DNA of 64,000 nt from Deroplatys truncata (Eukaryota > Arthropoda > Insecta > Mantodea > Mantidae): NCBI GenBank assembly GCA_030765065.1, contig CM060986.1, positions 79,105,573 through 79,169,572 of the forward strand, in the 5' to 3' direction. The notes under the pieces were generated by a model that did not search any database, was not told the origin of the DNA, and saw only the letters and a list, made by a program, of their open reading frames with translations. The translations under genes and the position numbers were made by a program. Every line of letters starts with the position of its first letter. Positions within the stretch are counted from its first letter, which is position 1. This document shows, one piece after another, positions 11,426-23,707 of the stretch.

Positions 11426-13415
11426 TTTAAAATTGGCAATGAATTAATTTTAAAAAGGATAATATAACTAAAACGCTAGGTGTAAGGCTGAACCTAACCC
11501 CGAAACAGACCACTTACTTTATTGTATTCTTCCTTTACTACTCAATCATAACATTGCGCTACCTATATGATGTATAACGTTTTATGTCTCACTTCCACAA
11601 TTTTTTCAAACCTGTATATTTGAACACGAATGCTGCTCACTTCACCAGCCTCATGCACATGCATCTTGCGTGTTATAGCTTAAAGAAGGGATAAAGCAAA
11701 ATTTCTTGCTGTCACGGCTAGCAAGGCCTCCTGCATATCACAAGCGTTGGGATTTGGGGAAGAACGGAAGCGGTCGGGTACATGTCATCTGCAGAACATG
11801 TGTGAATATGTTCGGAAGTACCTTCGCATTGCCATGCTTAAGGAATAGGATATTTCAGCCATTGTAGCAAACAAATACATTACGCAGATATATTATTTAC
11901 AGATGAGGGGTAGATTTGAACGCATTCTGAAGCCATTGGTGCCGCTCCCTGCTTCAAATTTGTGTAACATTTAATGTTACCTGCTCTGTTGATGAGTTCT
12001 ATGATGTAGTTCGTTCTGCATTGTTTCGTGCGCCAGCTGCTCTAGTGGTATAGATATGAGTTCTTTATCTCTGGGTATGCATGAGTGTATTTTGAAAGGA
12101 TAACACCAATTTAGTTAGCTGATAAATGTTAATGTTGACTAAAATGTTCAATTTGAGAAGAGTCCCGACTGTTGAATTTACAAAATAATTACTTCTATTA
12201 CAATAATTAAGCAGAGCGTCAGTTGCTGTAAGTCGCAGAAACGTTGAAAGATCCTTCTCAATAGCCGCTAAATCTTTCTAATGCCAGCGCATTCATGTGT
12301 TGCTACACAACTTAAAAATTACACACGAGAGTCGAGAATCTCAGGAGGGTCACGAATATCTCACGAATGTATGTACGAATGCATCTCTGATTTAGAATGC
12401 GTGCTGTTTTCTTACTTTAAGCTCCGCCCACCTACCCCTACCAACGTTCTTTCTCGCGCGGTCCAATTTTAAAATCCTACGTACGCGTCTCTTACTTGTT
12501 GCTAAGCCGTACTTTTCACTTATCTAATTTACAGAATTGCTACCTATATGACTTTGCAAACGTACTGAACTCAACCCTAACAGCATTCCAGGAATATTTA
12601 AGCTAATGTGTTCTATATTCGGCTGTTACTAATGTCTTGCTTACATGACTTGCTAATCACCTTTTTCTTTCCGGAAAAATATTTCAACTCAGGTTATTAC
12701 GTTATACATTGATCTAATATACGGAAATTATTTAATACAATTTATATCTTCCGGGAAATAATTGCTGTATCAATTCTAAATCGTTTTACTGCACAGCCCT
12801 CGTTAATTTACCAGACATGCTGAATAAATAAGTGAATATCCAAACTAAACAAACAAATTTAAGTATACGCATAAGCTGGATATTCTCTTGGATAGGAGTA
12901 CGAGGACAATAAAATGAGTCTTATACCATGCCTGAGAAATTCTGTGACGCATAAACGATTCTTCAGTATTTCTACATTAGCCACTGAAAAAAAGTAAAAA
13001 GAGCTTGACATGCACTCTAGACAACCGAATTTTTATCGAGGGTCATCAATGTGTTTACTGCTAGGAAAGACAGGAGAATCGAGCTGATCTAGAGGAAAGT
13101 TTAAATATAGCTTAAATTCAGATACGTGATTATTGTTTTTAAGGTTCATACATTAATAGTTCGACATTAATAGGTCATTAATACTGTACAATGATGTTAA
13201 CTTTGCATATGCAGCAAGTAGTCACGCTACGCTCCTACGACCTTTTGTTGAACTTGACAGCTTAGTCCCTGACCATCTCTAAAAATACTTATCATCGCAA
13301 GATGGAAATTCATCACCTTTGCTGTTAATCACAATCATAAGAAAACACATGTACATATTTAATATTTCATTACCATCATCACTGTGATATACGCTTTCAG
13401 CAGAAGCCATTTGTG
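11426..13415. other. Intron DNA; nothing recognised
   Basis: AT-rich, with no coding signature or confident repeat. A tRNA-like scrap near 12030-12060 (gctctagtggtatagatatg) is too degenerate to call. Confidence 0.4.
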
Positions 13416-13416
13416 C

Positions 13417-13418
13417 GC

Positions 13419-13458
<40 letters not shown>

Positions 13459-13525
13459 TCGCACACAACATTGAATATTTCGGCAGAATGCAATACTTTC
13501 TCTACCTTAGGTAAGCGACAGAGAA
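13417..13525 (-). repeat. R fragment with (CT)n(CA)n microsatellite
   Basis: The microsatellite at 13417-13459 is followed by an R end block in inverted order (aatgcaatactttctctacc and a second gacagagaaaat). This again shows R sequence broken at or beside its microsatellite. Confidence 0.6.
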
Positions 13526-13934
13526 AATAGTAACCGCATTTAAATTGTAGAAGGTAAAAAAGAACGAAAAAAATTGAAAACATCAAGGCAAACAACTTAA
13601 GAACACGAAACCTGTTTGAAACTGGAAACACGCAGTGCGAGTAGAATTGCCACTTCGGGCATCAATAAATTGATAATGAAACTAAAATGGCTTTCAGGTA
13701 TTTCCAGAAGTTAAAGGAAAGTACCAAGGACACAAATTTACAATGTTGCAAACGAGCTAAATGTGAGTTTTGAACTTCAGGAGGTATTACGTCATTTTCG
13801 TCCACAATCATACGAAGATTAAAATACATGTGAACATTAACAGCAATGTAAGGGTGTGCTATAACTAAGTAAAACAATATATTTAGTGAGGTACACTCAA
13901 ACGATCTTTTCTACCCATTAGAAATTCACATATA

Positions 13935-14100
13935 TATTCCATATTCCATTAGTCGTGTTTTTATTTGGAGGATCTTATGATGGTCATTTTACTTTCTCCA
14001 CAATATCAAGCTACCTTTAATAAAGACATTTCTTTCTACAACGGTTAGTTTCGGAGATATTGTACGTCCCAACTTAAATGGTCCATCCTGTAAAATGTAA
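13935..14100. mobile_element. Solitary end of the long-TIR mariner relative
   Basis: The sequence from ccattagtcgtgtttttatttggagg to atggtccatcctgtaaa matches the right terminal repeat of the element at 27970-29979 over about 160 bp, in the same orientation. Differences are scattered. No partner end or transposase is nearby, so it is a remnant or a short non-autonomous derivative. Confidence 0.75.
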
Positions 14101-15284
14101 TGTACCCCCAGAGTGGAATCTGCTCAGCTTTAATATTAGTTGGACTAAGGCCTTTCAAATGAAAGTATTATATCACATAGCGATGACCAGTTTTAGCATT
14201 TATTAATAACTTTGAGTTTAGAGTTTATTGTTTTGGTACTATTTCCACGTTTACAAATTTGCTGAGAGCGTTCACTATTGACGGCTGCCAAACAATTACT
14301 GAACAATATAGCATTGTCAAACTTCAAACTTAAGCTTTATAAGGTTGGTACTTTCTACCATAGTCATTTGTTTGAAACAACAACCGCTATCTATACGTCA
14401 GGTCGGGTACTTCTGGGACTGCCCTCGTAACATCTCAATGAAAGTCATAAGTGCTATCTTTGAGATTAATAGCGAAAACTAATGTAAAGTGTTGTTTGCG
14501 TGGCTGGAATTTCGTTAAACATTTCAACTTGTACCCAAAAAGATGTCTGACTTAATTATAAATATGGTACTTACTCGAGTAAGTTATGCTGCTTTCAGAC
14601 AGGCTGGCGGCGAGATAGAGGGAGAGAGCGAAAGAAAGAGGTAGAAAGTCTTTTTTTAACCTACTACTGATCCAGGGACCGTTTATTTTCGGGAAAACGA
14701 AGAATTTTTGGGTGGAATACAATACCTGTTCTGCCTACCTTAGGTAAACATTAGAGGAAGTAAATTCTTAATGCTGCTATAAGTCGATGTTGCACTGAGA
14801 TGGAGGTTTCGCGTGGGAGATAATGCCTATTCATTTGTGTTTAATAGCACGAAACAAGGACGGTGCTGTAGAAATTTGTTCTAGTAATGCGTTTTTCATC
14901 TCATCTCCGGGTCTAATAGCCGGAAGATAAGGTAAAATAACCATAAACTCTAATTGATTGTTTTCAATTTACAAAAAAGGGGAAAAACCTTTGAACGCTG
15001 TTTTGACACGATATGCACAAATAAAACGTATTTGACAGTTTTAAGTGAAGAAAAGCGACATATTGTTTTCTGGAAGCAAACAGAAGGAAAACACTGCCTG
15101 CAAATTATTTCCCCATGGTACCTTCACAAGTAATATTAGAAAGAAAAGAATACTATAAAAAATTGATATGAAACACTAGTTACAAATCCACATATATCCT
15201 TTATATATTATTTTATTCTTATAAAAATGATTCCTCTACCTGCGTGAGGTTATTTACTTAACATGCTTGCTTAGACAACAATGT
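14101..15284. other. Intron DNA with one small R scrap
   Basis: At about 14690-14765 a minus-strand R end is recognisable (gggtggaatacaatacc followed by a decayed gagaaagt block). The remainder shows nothing I can name. Confidence 0.4.
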
Positions 15285-15468
15285 TTGAGCTTGAGGTTCT
15301 TTTACGTGCCGTAAATCTAAGACACGGAACCACCGCTTTACTTCCCAGAGGAAGCCATACTAAGGATTTTTACGTCCGAAAAAATCCATCGCCCTCCGCC
15401 GGGTTTGAACCCCCGACCTCGGGAACTAGAGGTTAGCGTGTTACTCCTAGACCATAGAGGACGGCAAT
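15285..15468 (-). mobile_element. tRNA-derived SINE family B
   Basis: The reverse complement has a tRNA-like head (atggtctaggagtaac A box, gggggttcaaaccc B box). It is followed by a body with ggaagtaaagcggtggttcc, gtgtcttagatttacggcac and gtaaaagaacctcaag. The same body occurs in the plus-strand copy at 36645-36920. Confidence 0.85.
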
Positions 15469-16404
15469 GAGATGACAATGATGAGATTTTGGAAAGATGT
15501 CTGGTCCAGATGTGAAGATATAGATAGAGATATTATACTCTCCAATACATGAGAGACTTTTTTCATCTTTTATAAGATCATTAAGGCATTAAAATGAGAG
15601 ACAAATGTAACCAAAAGGTAATTCAAAGTTTAGATTAGGAATTTGGAAACTAAATGGTTTTCGAGGTAATCTTACACGAGACATGTGTCCAATATTTGGG
15701 GATAATGAAGATGGGATCCATATTTTGATGTAATTAACGGAGGAGAAAATGTATTAGAAAAAAATGGCTTAGGAGTAATAGAAGTGTAGCGATTAACCAA
15801 ATGTTTAGTGATCAGTCTCAGTTAAGAAGGTTAGGGGAATTTCTTTGAAATGTTAAGGTGAAATAGAAATGGTCAGTGGATAAGAATTAGCAGAGTTTGT
15901 TTTTCCCAATAACGTTTAGCAATATAAAAATGATTGGGATAATACATTTTGTATCACAATTTGTATGCATGGATGCTTTTGGGTCAAAAAGCCAGGTCCA
16001 GATCACATAGAGTCTATTATGTAGTGCTCTGAGCAATATTTGTAAATAAATAAACAAACATATTTTCCTATAAATTATTTTAAAAACATTCAAATGTTCA
16101 TATCATAAGCTGTTATAAGAATCTCTTGAGAAGAAAAACAATAAAGAAAACTCACAAGCTTTCAAACATGTTCATCAAATGGCGTACTCTTAGGAAAACG
16201 TAAACATGGCGTATACTTCTAAAACGGTTAACACTATTAAAATATTATTTGATACATACTGTGAATGTTAATGAATTCTGGAGTTTTCCCCCAGAACATT
16301 TTTGTCTGTCTCATATTGTTTCCCAGTTATACAGAATTATATAAAATTCAATCAAAATGAAGAGGACTTTACAGTCTATTAAAACAGCTGATAAAACTAA
16401 CCGT
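15469..16404. other. Intron DNA; nothing recognised
   Basis: AT-rich sequence without a supported gene or repeat. Confidence 0.4.
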
Positions 16405-16625
16405 ATAACTCTCAAAAATTGCTATATCGATTTTGATTTAAGTATCAAATGTTTGACATACTCAAATTATGAAAAAAATGTATATCTTGAATTTTCAGGA
16501 AGAAACCGACGAAACCCTATTTATTTTTCTTGAATTTTCAATAACTCGGAAACCATAAGACAAAAGCATATTACAGGGAAAATGCAGACCTCGAAATATA
16601 TAAAAAAAATTGCTGTTGCTTCTTT
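16405..16625 (+). repeat. Internal fragment of repeat R
   Basis: The blocks tatatcttgaattttcagg and ataactcggaaaccataaga correspond in order to the central-right part of the R copy at 48880-49762. Both ends of R are missing. Confidence 0.6.
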
Positions 16626-16779
16626 TTCTTTAATGTTCTAGCATTTTAAGCAGCATGCCTTGGAGTTCTAAGTTGCCGTTTATTTGTTTATTGTAGGAAA
16701 TAGCAAGGCTATTATGTAAGCTACCTATCTACTTTTCAAATACAGAGACTTCGTTTCGACGCGTGTCCGTATTATGGGA

Positions 16780-17340
16780 ATTGCTTGCCCTGCACTGCGC
16801 TGTTTTAATCGGTTCTGTTCCCTCCCTATTTTCCCTCCTGGCTGGCTAGTCAGTTTATGCGAGGTCTTTGCTGCACCGAGGTTGATACGTAGTGAGACCA
16901 CGTGTTTCAGTGTTTTAGTGTGTTTGTGCTGTTATAATGCCATACTTAGCAAACAGACTCTTCAAGTATGATTCCTATGTGACAAAAAACTCTTGTAGGA
17001 AAGTTAGACGGCAATTTATGGATAGGTTCCCTACTGTTCATGAGCCTCACAGAGAAACGGTTCGTAATCTTGTGAATAAATGTAGGAAAACGGAATCTAT
17101 TCTTGATAAGAAACGGAAAGTAAATCGCCGTGTTCTTACAGAGAAAATACTGGATGACATAGGAGAAAGTTTAGAACGAAGTTCAAAGAAATCACCGAGA
17201 AACCTTGCACAGGTATCAAGAACTTCAGAAACCTCAACTTGGATGAAACTAAACTTTGAAAATTAGAACCTTAAAAGATAACTGTAGCTCAGGAATTGCA
17301 ACCATGTGATAATGTGAGTAGAGTTAATTGGATGTTAGAC
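16780..17340 (+). pseudogene. N-terminal transposase fragment, mariner/Tc1-class
   Basis: The frame at 16937-17266 reads RLFKYDSYVTKNSCRKVRRQ and then FPTVHEP..TVRNLVNKC and ESILDKKRKVNRRVLTEKIL. This is the helix-turn-helix DNA-binding region and linker of the transposase group seen at 4000-4515. After a frame change at about 17270, further pieces (KITVAQELQPCDNVSRVNW) continue it to about 17340. The catalytic part is absent and no inverted terminal repeats are seen. Confidence 0.8.
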
Positions 17341-17775
17341 GATGTTAATGATCGCTCTATTTACCCCGTTTAACCTTTTTTTCGGGTGAAGCATGAGTTT
17401 ATTTTCATGGTTATTAAGAATTAATGAGCATTAATGCAAATGTTGTTACAAGATGTGAGATAAGTGTGGCGGCACAAAGGCATCATTGCCACATCTATGA
17501 CGAAGGTATGTGGTGGTTATGTAGTTATAACTTCCATTAGAAATTTATGCTCTTGAATTTAAGGGGCTAAGGATATCCGAATCCCCAGGAAACAGCGTGC
17601 TTCCTGGTGCAAAGAAAATTCCCGTTAAGCAGGCCATGAGTCTAAGCGAAGGCTCTGTATTTAAGTGTCGCCCTAGCATCTTGTATGCTCCTGTGTAGCT
17701 AAGGCAAACTGTGTATGCAACCATTGCTACCAACATAGTTCATTATTAACACAAAGTAGATAGAACAATAAGCTT

Positions 17776-17945
17776 GTACCGAGTGGGATGGCTCAGGAGG
17801 TAACATTTGTGGCCGCATTCGGGAGGTCCCGGGTTCAAATCCCGTGGTCCGACCAATCTGTCTGAGTTCTTTCCTGATTTTCCTCAGTCGCCAAGGTAAA
17901 TACCGGATTAGATATTTAATATCACAACCAATCCACCTTAAGTCT
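17776..17945 (+). mobile_element. tRNA-derived SINE family A, 3'-truncated
   Basis: A clear tRNA-like head (gggatggctcaggaggtaac, cgggttcaaatccc) is followed by the cagtcgccaaggtaaatacc block. Similarity then stops, leaving only about the first 170 bp. Confidence 0.85.
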
Positions 17946-18019
17946 AAAACAATAGTTAAATGAAAAAAATAAGTGGTAATAATGAATGCTATGCCACCTA
18001 TCCACAGACAACATAAGCA

Positions 18020-18482
18020 GTTAGCCTGGACGGCACCCTAATGCCATTTGCACGGCACGAAGCAGAAGATCCGGCTGCCATGCGCTGGAGTCTCTGTGGG
18101 CACGTGACGAAGCAATATGACATTTCCAGGGATCAGACCTAGAAGGCTAACTGTCCGTCTTCTATGTGAAGGTAGCGCTTAGACTGGGCGGCATCCTAAT
18201 GCCGCCTGCACGCACGAAGCAGCTGACTACAGGGATGAGACCTAGAAGGCTAACTGTCCGCCTTTCTATATGAGAGACTGGATGCATCCTAATGTCATCT
18301 GCACGGCACGAAGCAGAAGATCCGGTAGCTATGCGCTAGGTCTCTGTGACACGTGACGGAGCGTGTGGTTACAGGGATGTGACCTGGAAGGCTAACTGTC
18401 CGCCACACATCGTTCTAAGATTATGCACTAACAGATCCGTCGCGATATGACCAAGGAGTTAAAGCGACGTAAAATAAATAGA

Positions 18483-18484
<2 letters not shown>
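18020..18484 (+). repeat. Degenerate tandem trimer with SINE-like tail
   Basis: Three units begin at about 18020, 18179 and 18277. Each carries an actgg-cggcatcctaatgcc block and a gacctagaaggctaactgtc end. The first and third are about 130-160 bp, and the second lacks a middle block of about 60 bp. After the third unit the sequence runs into ggagttaaagcgacgtaaaa and then (AAT)n, resembling a SINE 3' tail. Confidence 0.75.

Positions 18485-18485
<1 letters not shown>

Positions 18486-18541
<56 letters not shown>
18486..18541. repeat. (AAT)n microsatellite
   Basis: About 18 perfect units follow the SINE-like tail at 18484, as often seen when a SINE tail seeds a microsatellite. Confidence 0.95.
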
Positions 18542-19775
18542 CTTGTACATTGTAGAGCAGATGTGATGTGGGTTGAGAAGGTGGTATGATTGTAAGACAG
18601 TATAGCTTTTAGAAGTTTCGTCTATTTATAATATTTTGTAGATAAATATCCATTGACATCGCATGGCTCGATTTGTTTCCATCCAGGTAGTGCTTGCATG
18701 TACGTCATCTCATTAATGCGTACTTTGGAAACACGAGATCAAGAGAGCAGCATTTCATTCTTGATGTCAGACCGCTTTAATGTGTTTCTAAAAATGAGTA
18801 TGACACAAAACGAAACAATAGCGCAGAAGAAATAAACACTATTTATTATCCACTAAATTCCTGTTTTATTGAATATTGTGTCAAAGTTGGCGAGGAACTG
18901 GTATTTAATTAATTAGGATTTTTATCTCTGCTTCTGATGGATCTGCTTAAGCACTAAAACAGCGGTATAAATTTGCAGCATTACCTTTCGACCTTGGGGG
19001 CTAAAACAAGCTACGTTTGCCTTCTACGAATCAAATAATTCATATTATTTACTTCTGCCACAAATTACATTATTTGCTGATTACGAAACGCATGGGTAAA
19101 TCCGTATATTTCTTAACAACTTTAGAAAAAACTTGCCGGGGATTACTTCCTTCTCGTCGGAGAAAATTAACAAGATTAACCAGAAGAACTACTTTCTGTC
19201 TTTGTGGAAAGATGTTCTAGTATGCCTTTGATGTTAGCAGAAACAATGATTATGTGTTCGAAGCAATTTCATTGTAGACTTTTACCATTATTAGTGATGT
19301 GGACAGAAGAATAATCTTCAATGAATAATATTTGGAATATCCCGAAATAATGAGTACAGAACGCTGTGTGATTGTTTAATTCTGCAATCTAACCATGCTT
19401 TAAGCCCGTCGTCGTCACTTGTTAACTTCTCATTTATGTATTCAGACAAACCAAAGTTTCACAGTAAAAAAGCTATTTAAAAGAAACGAGGCACTTTCGA
19501 GTGAAATCCATCTTAAAAAAGTTACATTTTGGGGCGAGAACCAAAAGGTTTCCAGCAAAATATTAAATTTTAATCACCCCAACATGCACATGGGGGAAAC
19601 GTAGCACAGACACTGCGAGAGGACCAGTACCTTGATGCTCACATTCCGATGCAGGCGTGGGGTTTTGTAACAAATTACACAAATTTTACATCATTCACAC
19701 TACCTGTGGTTTATTAATAAATAGTTTGTGGCTCTACATTACATACAAAAGGGAATAAATAATTGAGGGGAGATG

Positions 19776-19821
<46 letters not shown>

Positions 19822-20984
19822 CTTACACCTTATACTCCAACTCTCAGACTCAGACTGACGCTCACACACAAAGAAAAGTAACGCCAACATCTATTGCCCC
19901 ACTCTCCAACTCTGGCCCGGAGAGTGTTATGTCAAACGGAAATTCAAACACAAGCCGAAAGAAATAATACATCATCCCAATAATGCTGTCGCCAATGCGA
20001 CGCAATAATGTGTCTGGCATACTAATACGCCACAATATATTACCTTTTCTATTGAAGCTGCACCTCTTTTCTCACTAGTTTGATTAAAGTTCATACTCAA
20101 GGGTGTACATTGCTACCCACCTGTGGAAACCCCAACAAAACGAGCCAAATATCACTTGTATTCAACACAAAAATCAGTAAAACAAAAGACGGCGAATATA
20201 TGCAATTAGAGAAGCGATAGTCTGAAATCACAGACTATCAGCTACAGACATATGTATCATTCACAGATATCATTCAAAATGAGTGTTATGCAGTTACATC
20301 ACATAAGATGTCAAATTAATATTTCAGTTCAAGTGTGAACTAAGCTAATTGCGTTTTATTTAATGCCCATAATAGGTTTTGTTGACTAATAATATTAAAA
20401 GTCTAATGAAAATTTAAAGCTATGCTAAAACGTTGTTACAAGCCAATTTTCAAGATAGTCTAACATAAAGATAGATTTGAATTTAAAATCACCAAGCTTC
20501 ACGCTTCAAATTCGCTGATTGTATCATGGCCATTCGTCCACTGCAAGGGTTCAAATGTTACATAGCATGTATTGCGCGCTTTCTCCCCTTTTCTTCTTTG
20601 GTTTTTGGATTGAAATCTCAGCATAAAATAACATTATAAAATTTACAATTGGGTTATTCGATCGGAAATAATTAACAAAACTAATATTTGTGTAAATCTC
20701 GGTGCATTTGAAAAGCATTTAACATCAAATAAGTTTAAATAAAACTATAGCACCCGATACAGCATAATGCAGTAATAATTATTGATCGCAGTTAGTATTT
20801 TTCTTTCGCTGTGACATGGTTGTCAGTGCTCCTAACTAGTGTGCAAGAGAAACAGATTTGATTCCGGTGGGACGGGGAATTTTTTACTCACGTAAAAACT
20901 TATCCCGAGTTCGGAACTAGGTGGAATGATATAATTTCATTCCTGTACTTTGGGAAACAACGATAAACCACCGCTGAATCAGTT
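18542..20984. other. Intron DNA with a (CA)n tract
   Basis: A (CA)n microsatellite lies at 19778-19819. The short frames at 18653, 19017, 19419 and 19773 have no family resemblance. No other feature is seen. Confidence 0.5.
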
Positions 20985-21160
20985 TGATATAACCCTACGG
21001 AGGAGTCCTGCTGTCCCTCCACGGCCTGCCCTAAGGAGCAGGTCCTAGTAGCCGTGGTCGCTGGAGCGTATAGCCTCGGGTTCCCCAAGCTGAGGGTCCC
21101 GGGTTCCAGTCCAGCCATGGGCGTTTGTGTGTGTGTGTGTGTGTCTGTGTGTTGTATGTG
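20985..21160 (+). mobile_element. Possible tRNA-like SINE ending in (GT)n
   Basis: The block ctagtagccgtggtcgctgg with a B-box-like gggtcccgggttccagtcc about 50 bp later resembles a tRNA-derived head. It runs into a (GT)n tract at 21124-21153. Only one copy is seen in the window, so the family assignment is weak. Confidence 0.4.
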
Positions 21161-21604
21161 TAACTGAGGTAATAAACGGTAAAGTAAACAGTTAAACGCG
21201 GTAATCATAAACTGGGTAAGCAAGGGAACTTTAAAACAAATTTAAAAAAAATAGTAGTAATAATAATAAAGGAGATCGTACATGACTTCGGACAGAACAT
21301 CCATCATCATAGTAGTTTCTCTTCAGGTAACAAAGAATTAGAAAAAAATGCTCATGGCATCAGGTATGCATGATCGATGTTAGAGTTCCCGTTATTATTT
21401 TCGGGTCACTAGTTCGACTAGAAGGAATGTTTGCGAGATTGTCAACTATGAAATATTTCTGCAACATAGTATGTTCATATCTGCGCCAGTCTTTTGACTT
21501 TTAAGCTTTCCATAGCTTCTCTGCATTTGCGTAAAATGTACTATTTATACATAGGAACGAATAAATGTTACACAAGCATAACTACAGACATATATTTTGG
21601 CGGT

Positions 21605-22150
21605 CTTACCGAGCGCGGTGGCTCAGGCGGTAACGTCTTTGACCCGCATTCGAGAGATCCCGGGATCAATCCCCGGCGACCGAGTTTTTCCGGATCGTCA
21701 GCGAATGCTGGAGTGGTTTCTTTCATCCACTGAATTCCCTCTCCCTTCATTTCGTTCCATTAATCGTTTCATTCATCCTTCATCCCGTTTGGTTTGTTTC
21801 AGCCTTAGAAGTGTCCGCGATGGTGGGGTAAAAGGCGTAGCAGGGTAAAAGGATGTTCTGTGGACTTTCTCCGTCCCTCGGCCTTCGGCTGGTTGCAGGA
21901 TATAAGTAGCGCCTCGTGGGAAGGGACGTTAGATCCTGTGTGATGCAGGGTCCGCAGTCTGCCTCTCCGGCTACCGAGGCGTCTATATCTGGAATCTGTA
22001 GGGTTCCTGTCATTGCTATGCGGTCACTCCTGGTTCCGGCCGCCTGATGTCTTCTCATCCCTTCCTCCAGGAGGCGCTCCCACATGAGGCGTAGGTACAA
22101 TATCCCCATACCCTGGATCGGTACCGAGTCCCCTCCGATACGCATTCCAT
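21605..22150 (+). mobile_element. tRNA-derived SINE family A, long copy
   Basis: The tRNA-like head (gcggtggctcaggcggtaac, ccgggatcaatccc) is followed by tttttccggatcgtcagcga, a pyrimidine-rich stretch with ttcatccttcatcc, and a GC-rich 3' part. The middle is a distinct subtype from the copies at 3155 and 40093. Confidence 0.8.
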
Positions 22151-22499
22151 TCCACTGGCAGTGTCTTCAAGTAACTACCATGAGTATAATTTTTAGGTTG
22201 AATAGACACGGATACATGGAGATGTCTGATTCACTTGATATTTAGAACCCTGTTATTTATCAAATCATACATTGAAACTGAATTAAAAATAAACCCAGTA
22301 CTTCCGCAAATCAATTGCTAAGAGTATGTATTTTGGCAGAATTTCTAGAGTAAACTGAACGATATCGGCTTCATGTACCTATAATAGAGCAAATTCCAGA
22401 TAGTGCATGCGATATCACTAGATGGACAAGGATTCACGGTTGAATCTCGATTTTAAAACCTTTTATTTTCTCTTACGCTGGTCGCTTTAAGCAAATTCA

Positions 22500-22915
22500 G
22501 TATCGCTTTCGACCCAACAAATTAATATCGAGATTTTACTGGAAATACACCTTGGGTCTCGCTGAACCAAACATCATATTTAGAAAAAGGCAATCGGTGA
22601 AAAGGTCTAAAACCAAAAACTCGGATAAATAAAGCTCGTATTTTAAAGATTGCAAAATGATTTTCAAGAAATTACCCCATGAATCCATTTACATGTTCGT
22701 CTTATATTATTTTCTCAAAAATGCTGTAATAATTTTGATAAAAAGGGCTAATAGTTCAAGAAGTGACATGATATATAAAACGCAAATCTTTAATTTTCTG
22801 CAAATAGCTTTCGAAGACATCTTCTGACTGAGTTTTCTATAGCTGCGAAACCTTATGACAGACAAAAATTGAAGGGTTATCATGCTAAAGGGGCTAAGTA
22901 ACAAAATGTAATTTC
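22500..22915 (+). repeat. Repeat R copy, diverged, microsatellite nearly lost
   Basis: The order of blocks is as in 48880-49762: attaatatcgagattttact, then tagaaaaaggcaatcgg in place of the TG tract, then aaaccaaaaactcggataaa and tctttaattttctgcaaata. The right end is missing. Confidence 0.65.
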
Positions 22916-22919
22916 TAAG

Positions 22920-23700
22920 TTATTAAAAAGGCTTTATTCAAATAACGTAAAAAAATAGATTAGCTCCACATTAACACTTACTCATCGACTTTAGAAAAGC
23001 AAGTTATCACTTGGAAGGTTCCAAAAATAAGTCCACCAAAAATTTTTTCTAAGTTTTCTATCTCTAGTAATCATTTTCTGTTGTCTGGGAACAATTGACT
23101 ATAAAACTGTCTGTGCACCTCAGGTAGGTATTCCAACATACTTTTGAGGTCTGTTTTCTTCCCTGAAGGCACCAGTGACCTCACTAAATATGATTGTTTT
23201 GAAATCTTTTCTTCGCCACCCTTTTCTCAACACTCTTATCGTTTCCCATCCATCTATTTCATCAATGTCTTTTTTATCTGAATAACCCCAGGTGTGGTGA
23301 TTTTAATCCAGGTACAGAACTTATATTAACCTTTGTCGTGTTAATGATCATATCAGCTGCTTGCTGAAAGTCCATAAAATCACTGCCTTTCACCTGAACC
23401 ACTTAAAATTATTGCTTATTCAGAGCAGTTGATAAAGGAACGAAATGCTTCCTTACCTTTGCTCTTTTTTCGAAGTCAGGCTCACACTTTCTTTTAGAGT
23501 TACTAGTTTTTCTGTTACTTCTCTTTGCTGAATTATTCATACTGTTTTCAGTATCCATTGTACCGCCAATGAAGACACGCAAGAGACAGGTAACAAAATG
23601 GCAGGAGCAAGCGGAAGTGTAGGTATAATCTCTGTGCCCAGTATAGCCAAATCTTGCAACACATTTTACACTTACCCCATTTAGAATGGGCAAGTCATAG
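22920..23700 (-). other. Unidentified gene-like segment beside a PIF-like element
   Basis: On the minus strand a short frame begins MDTENSMNNSAKRSNRKTSN and continues KRKCEPDFEKRAKV to a donor-like aaag/gtaagg at about 23455. Further downstream a second frame at about 23195-23270 reads DEIDGWETIRVLRKGWRRKD. The composition is basic and hydrophilic, but I recognise no domain. It abuts the element at 23708-24474 and might be part of a larger transposon or a captured host exon. Confidence 0.35.
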
Positions 23701-23707
23701 AAGTTAT

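Noticed and set aside
15395-15465. tRNA gene candidate on the minus strand
   Set aside because: It continues directly into a SINE body that is shared with 36645-36920.
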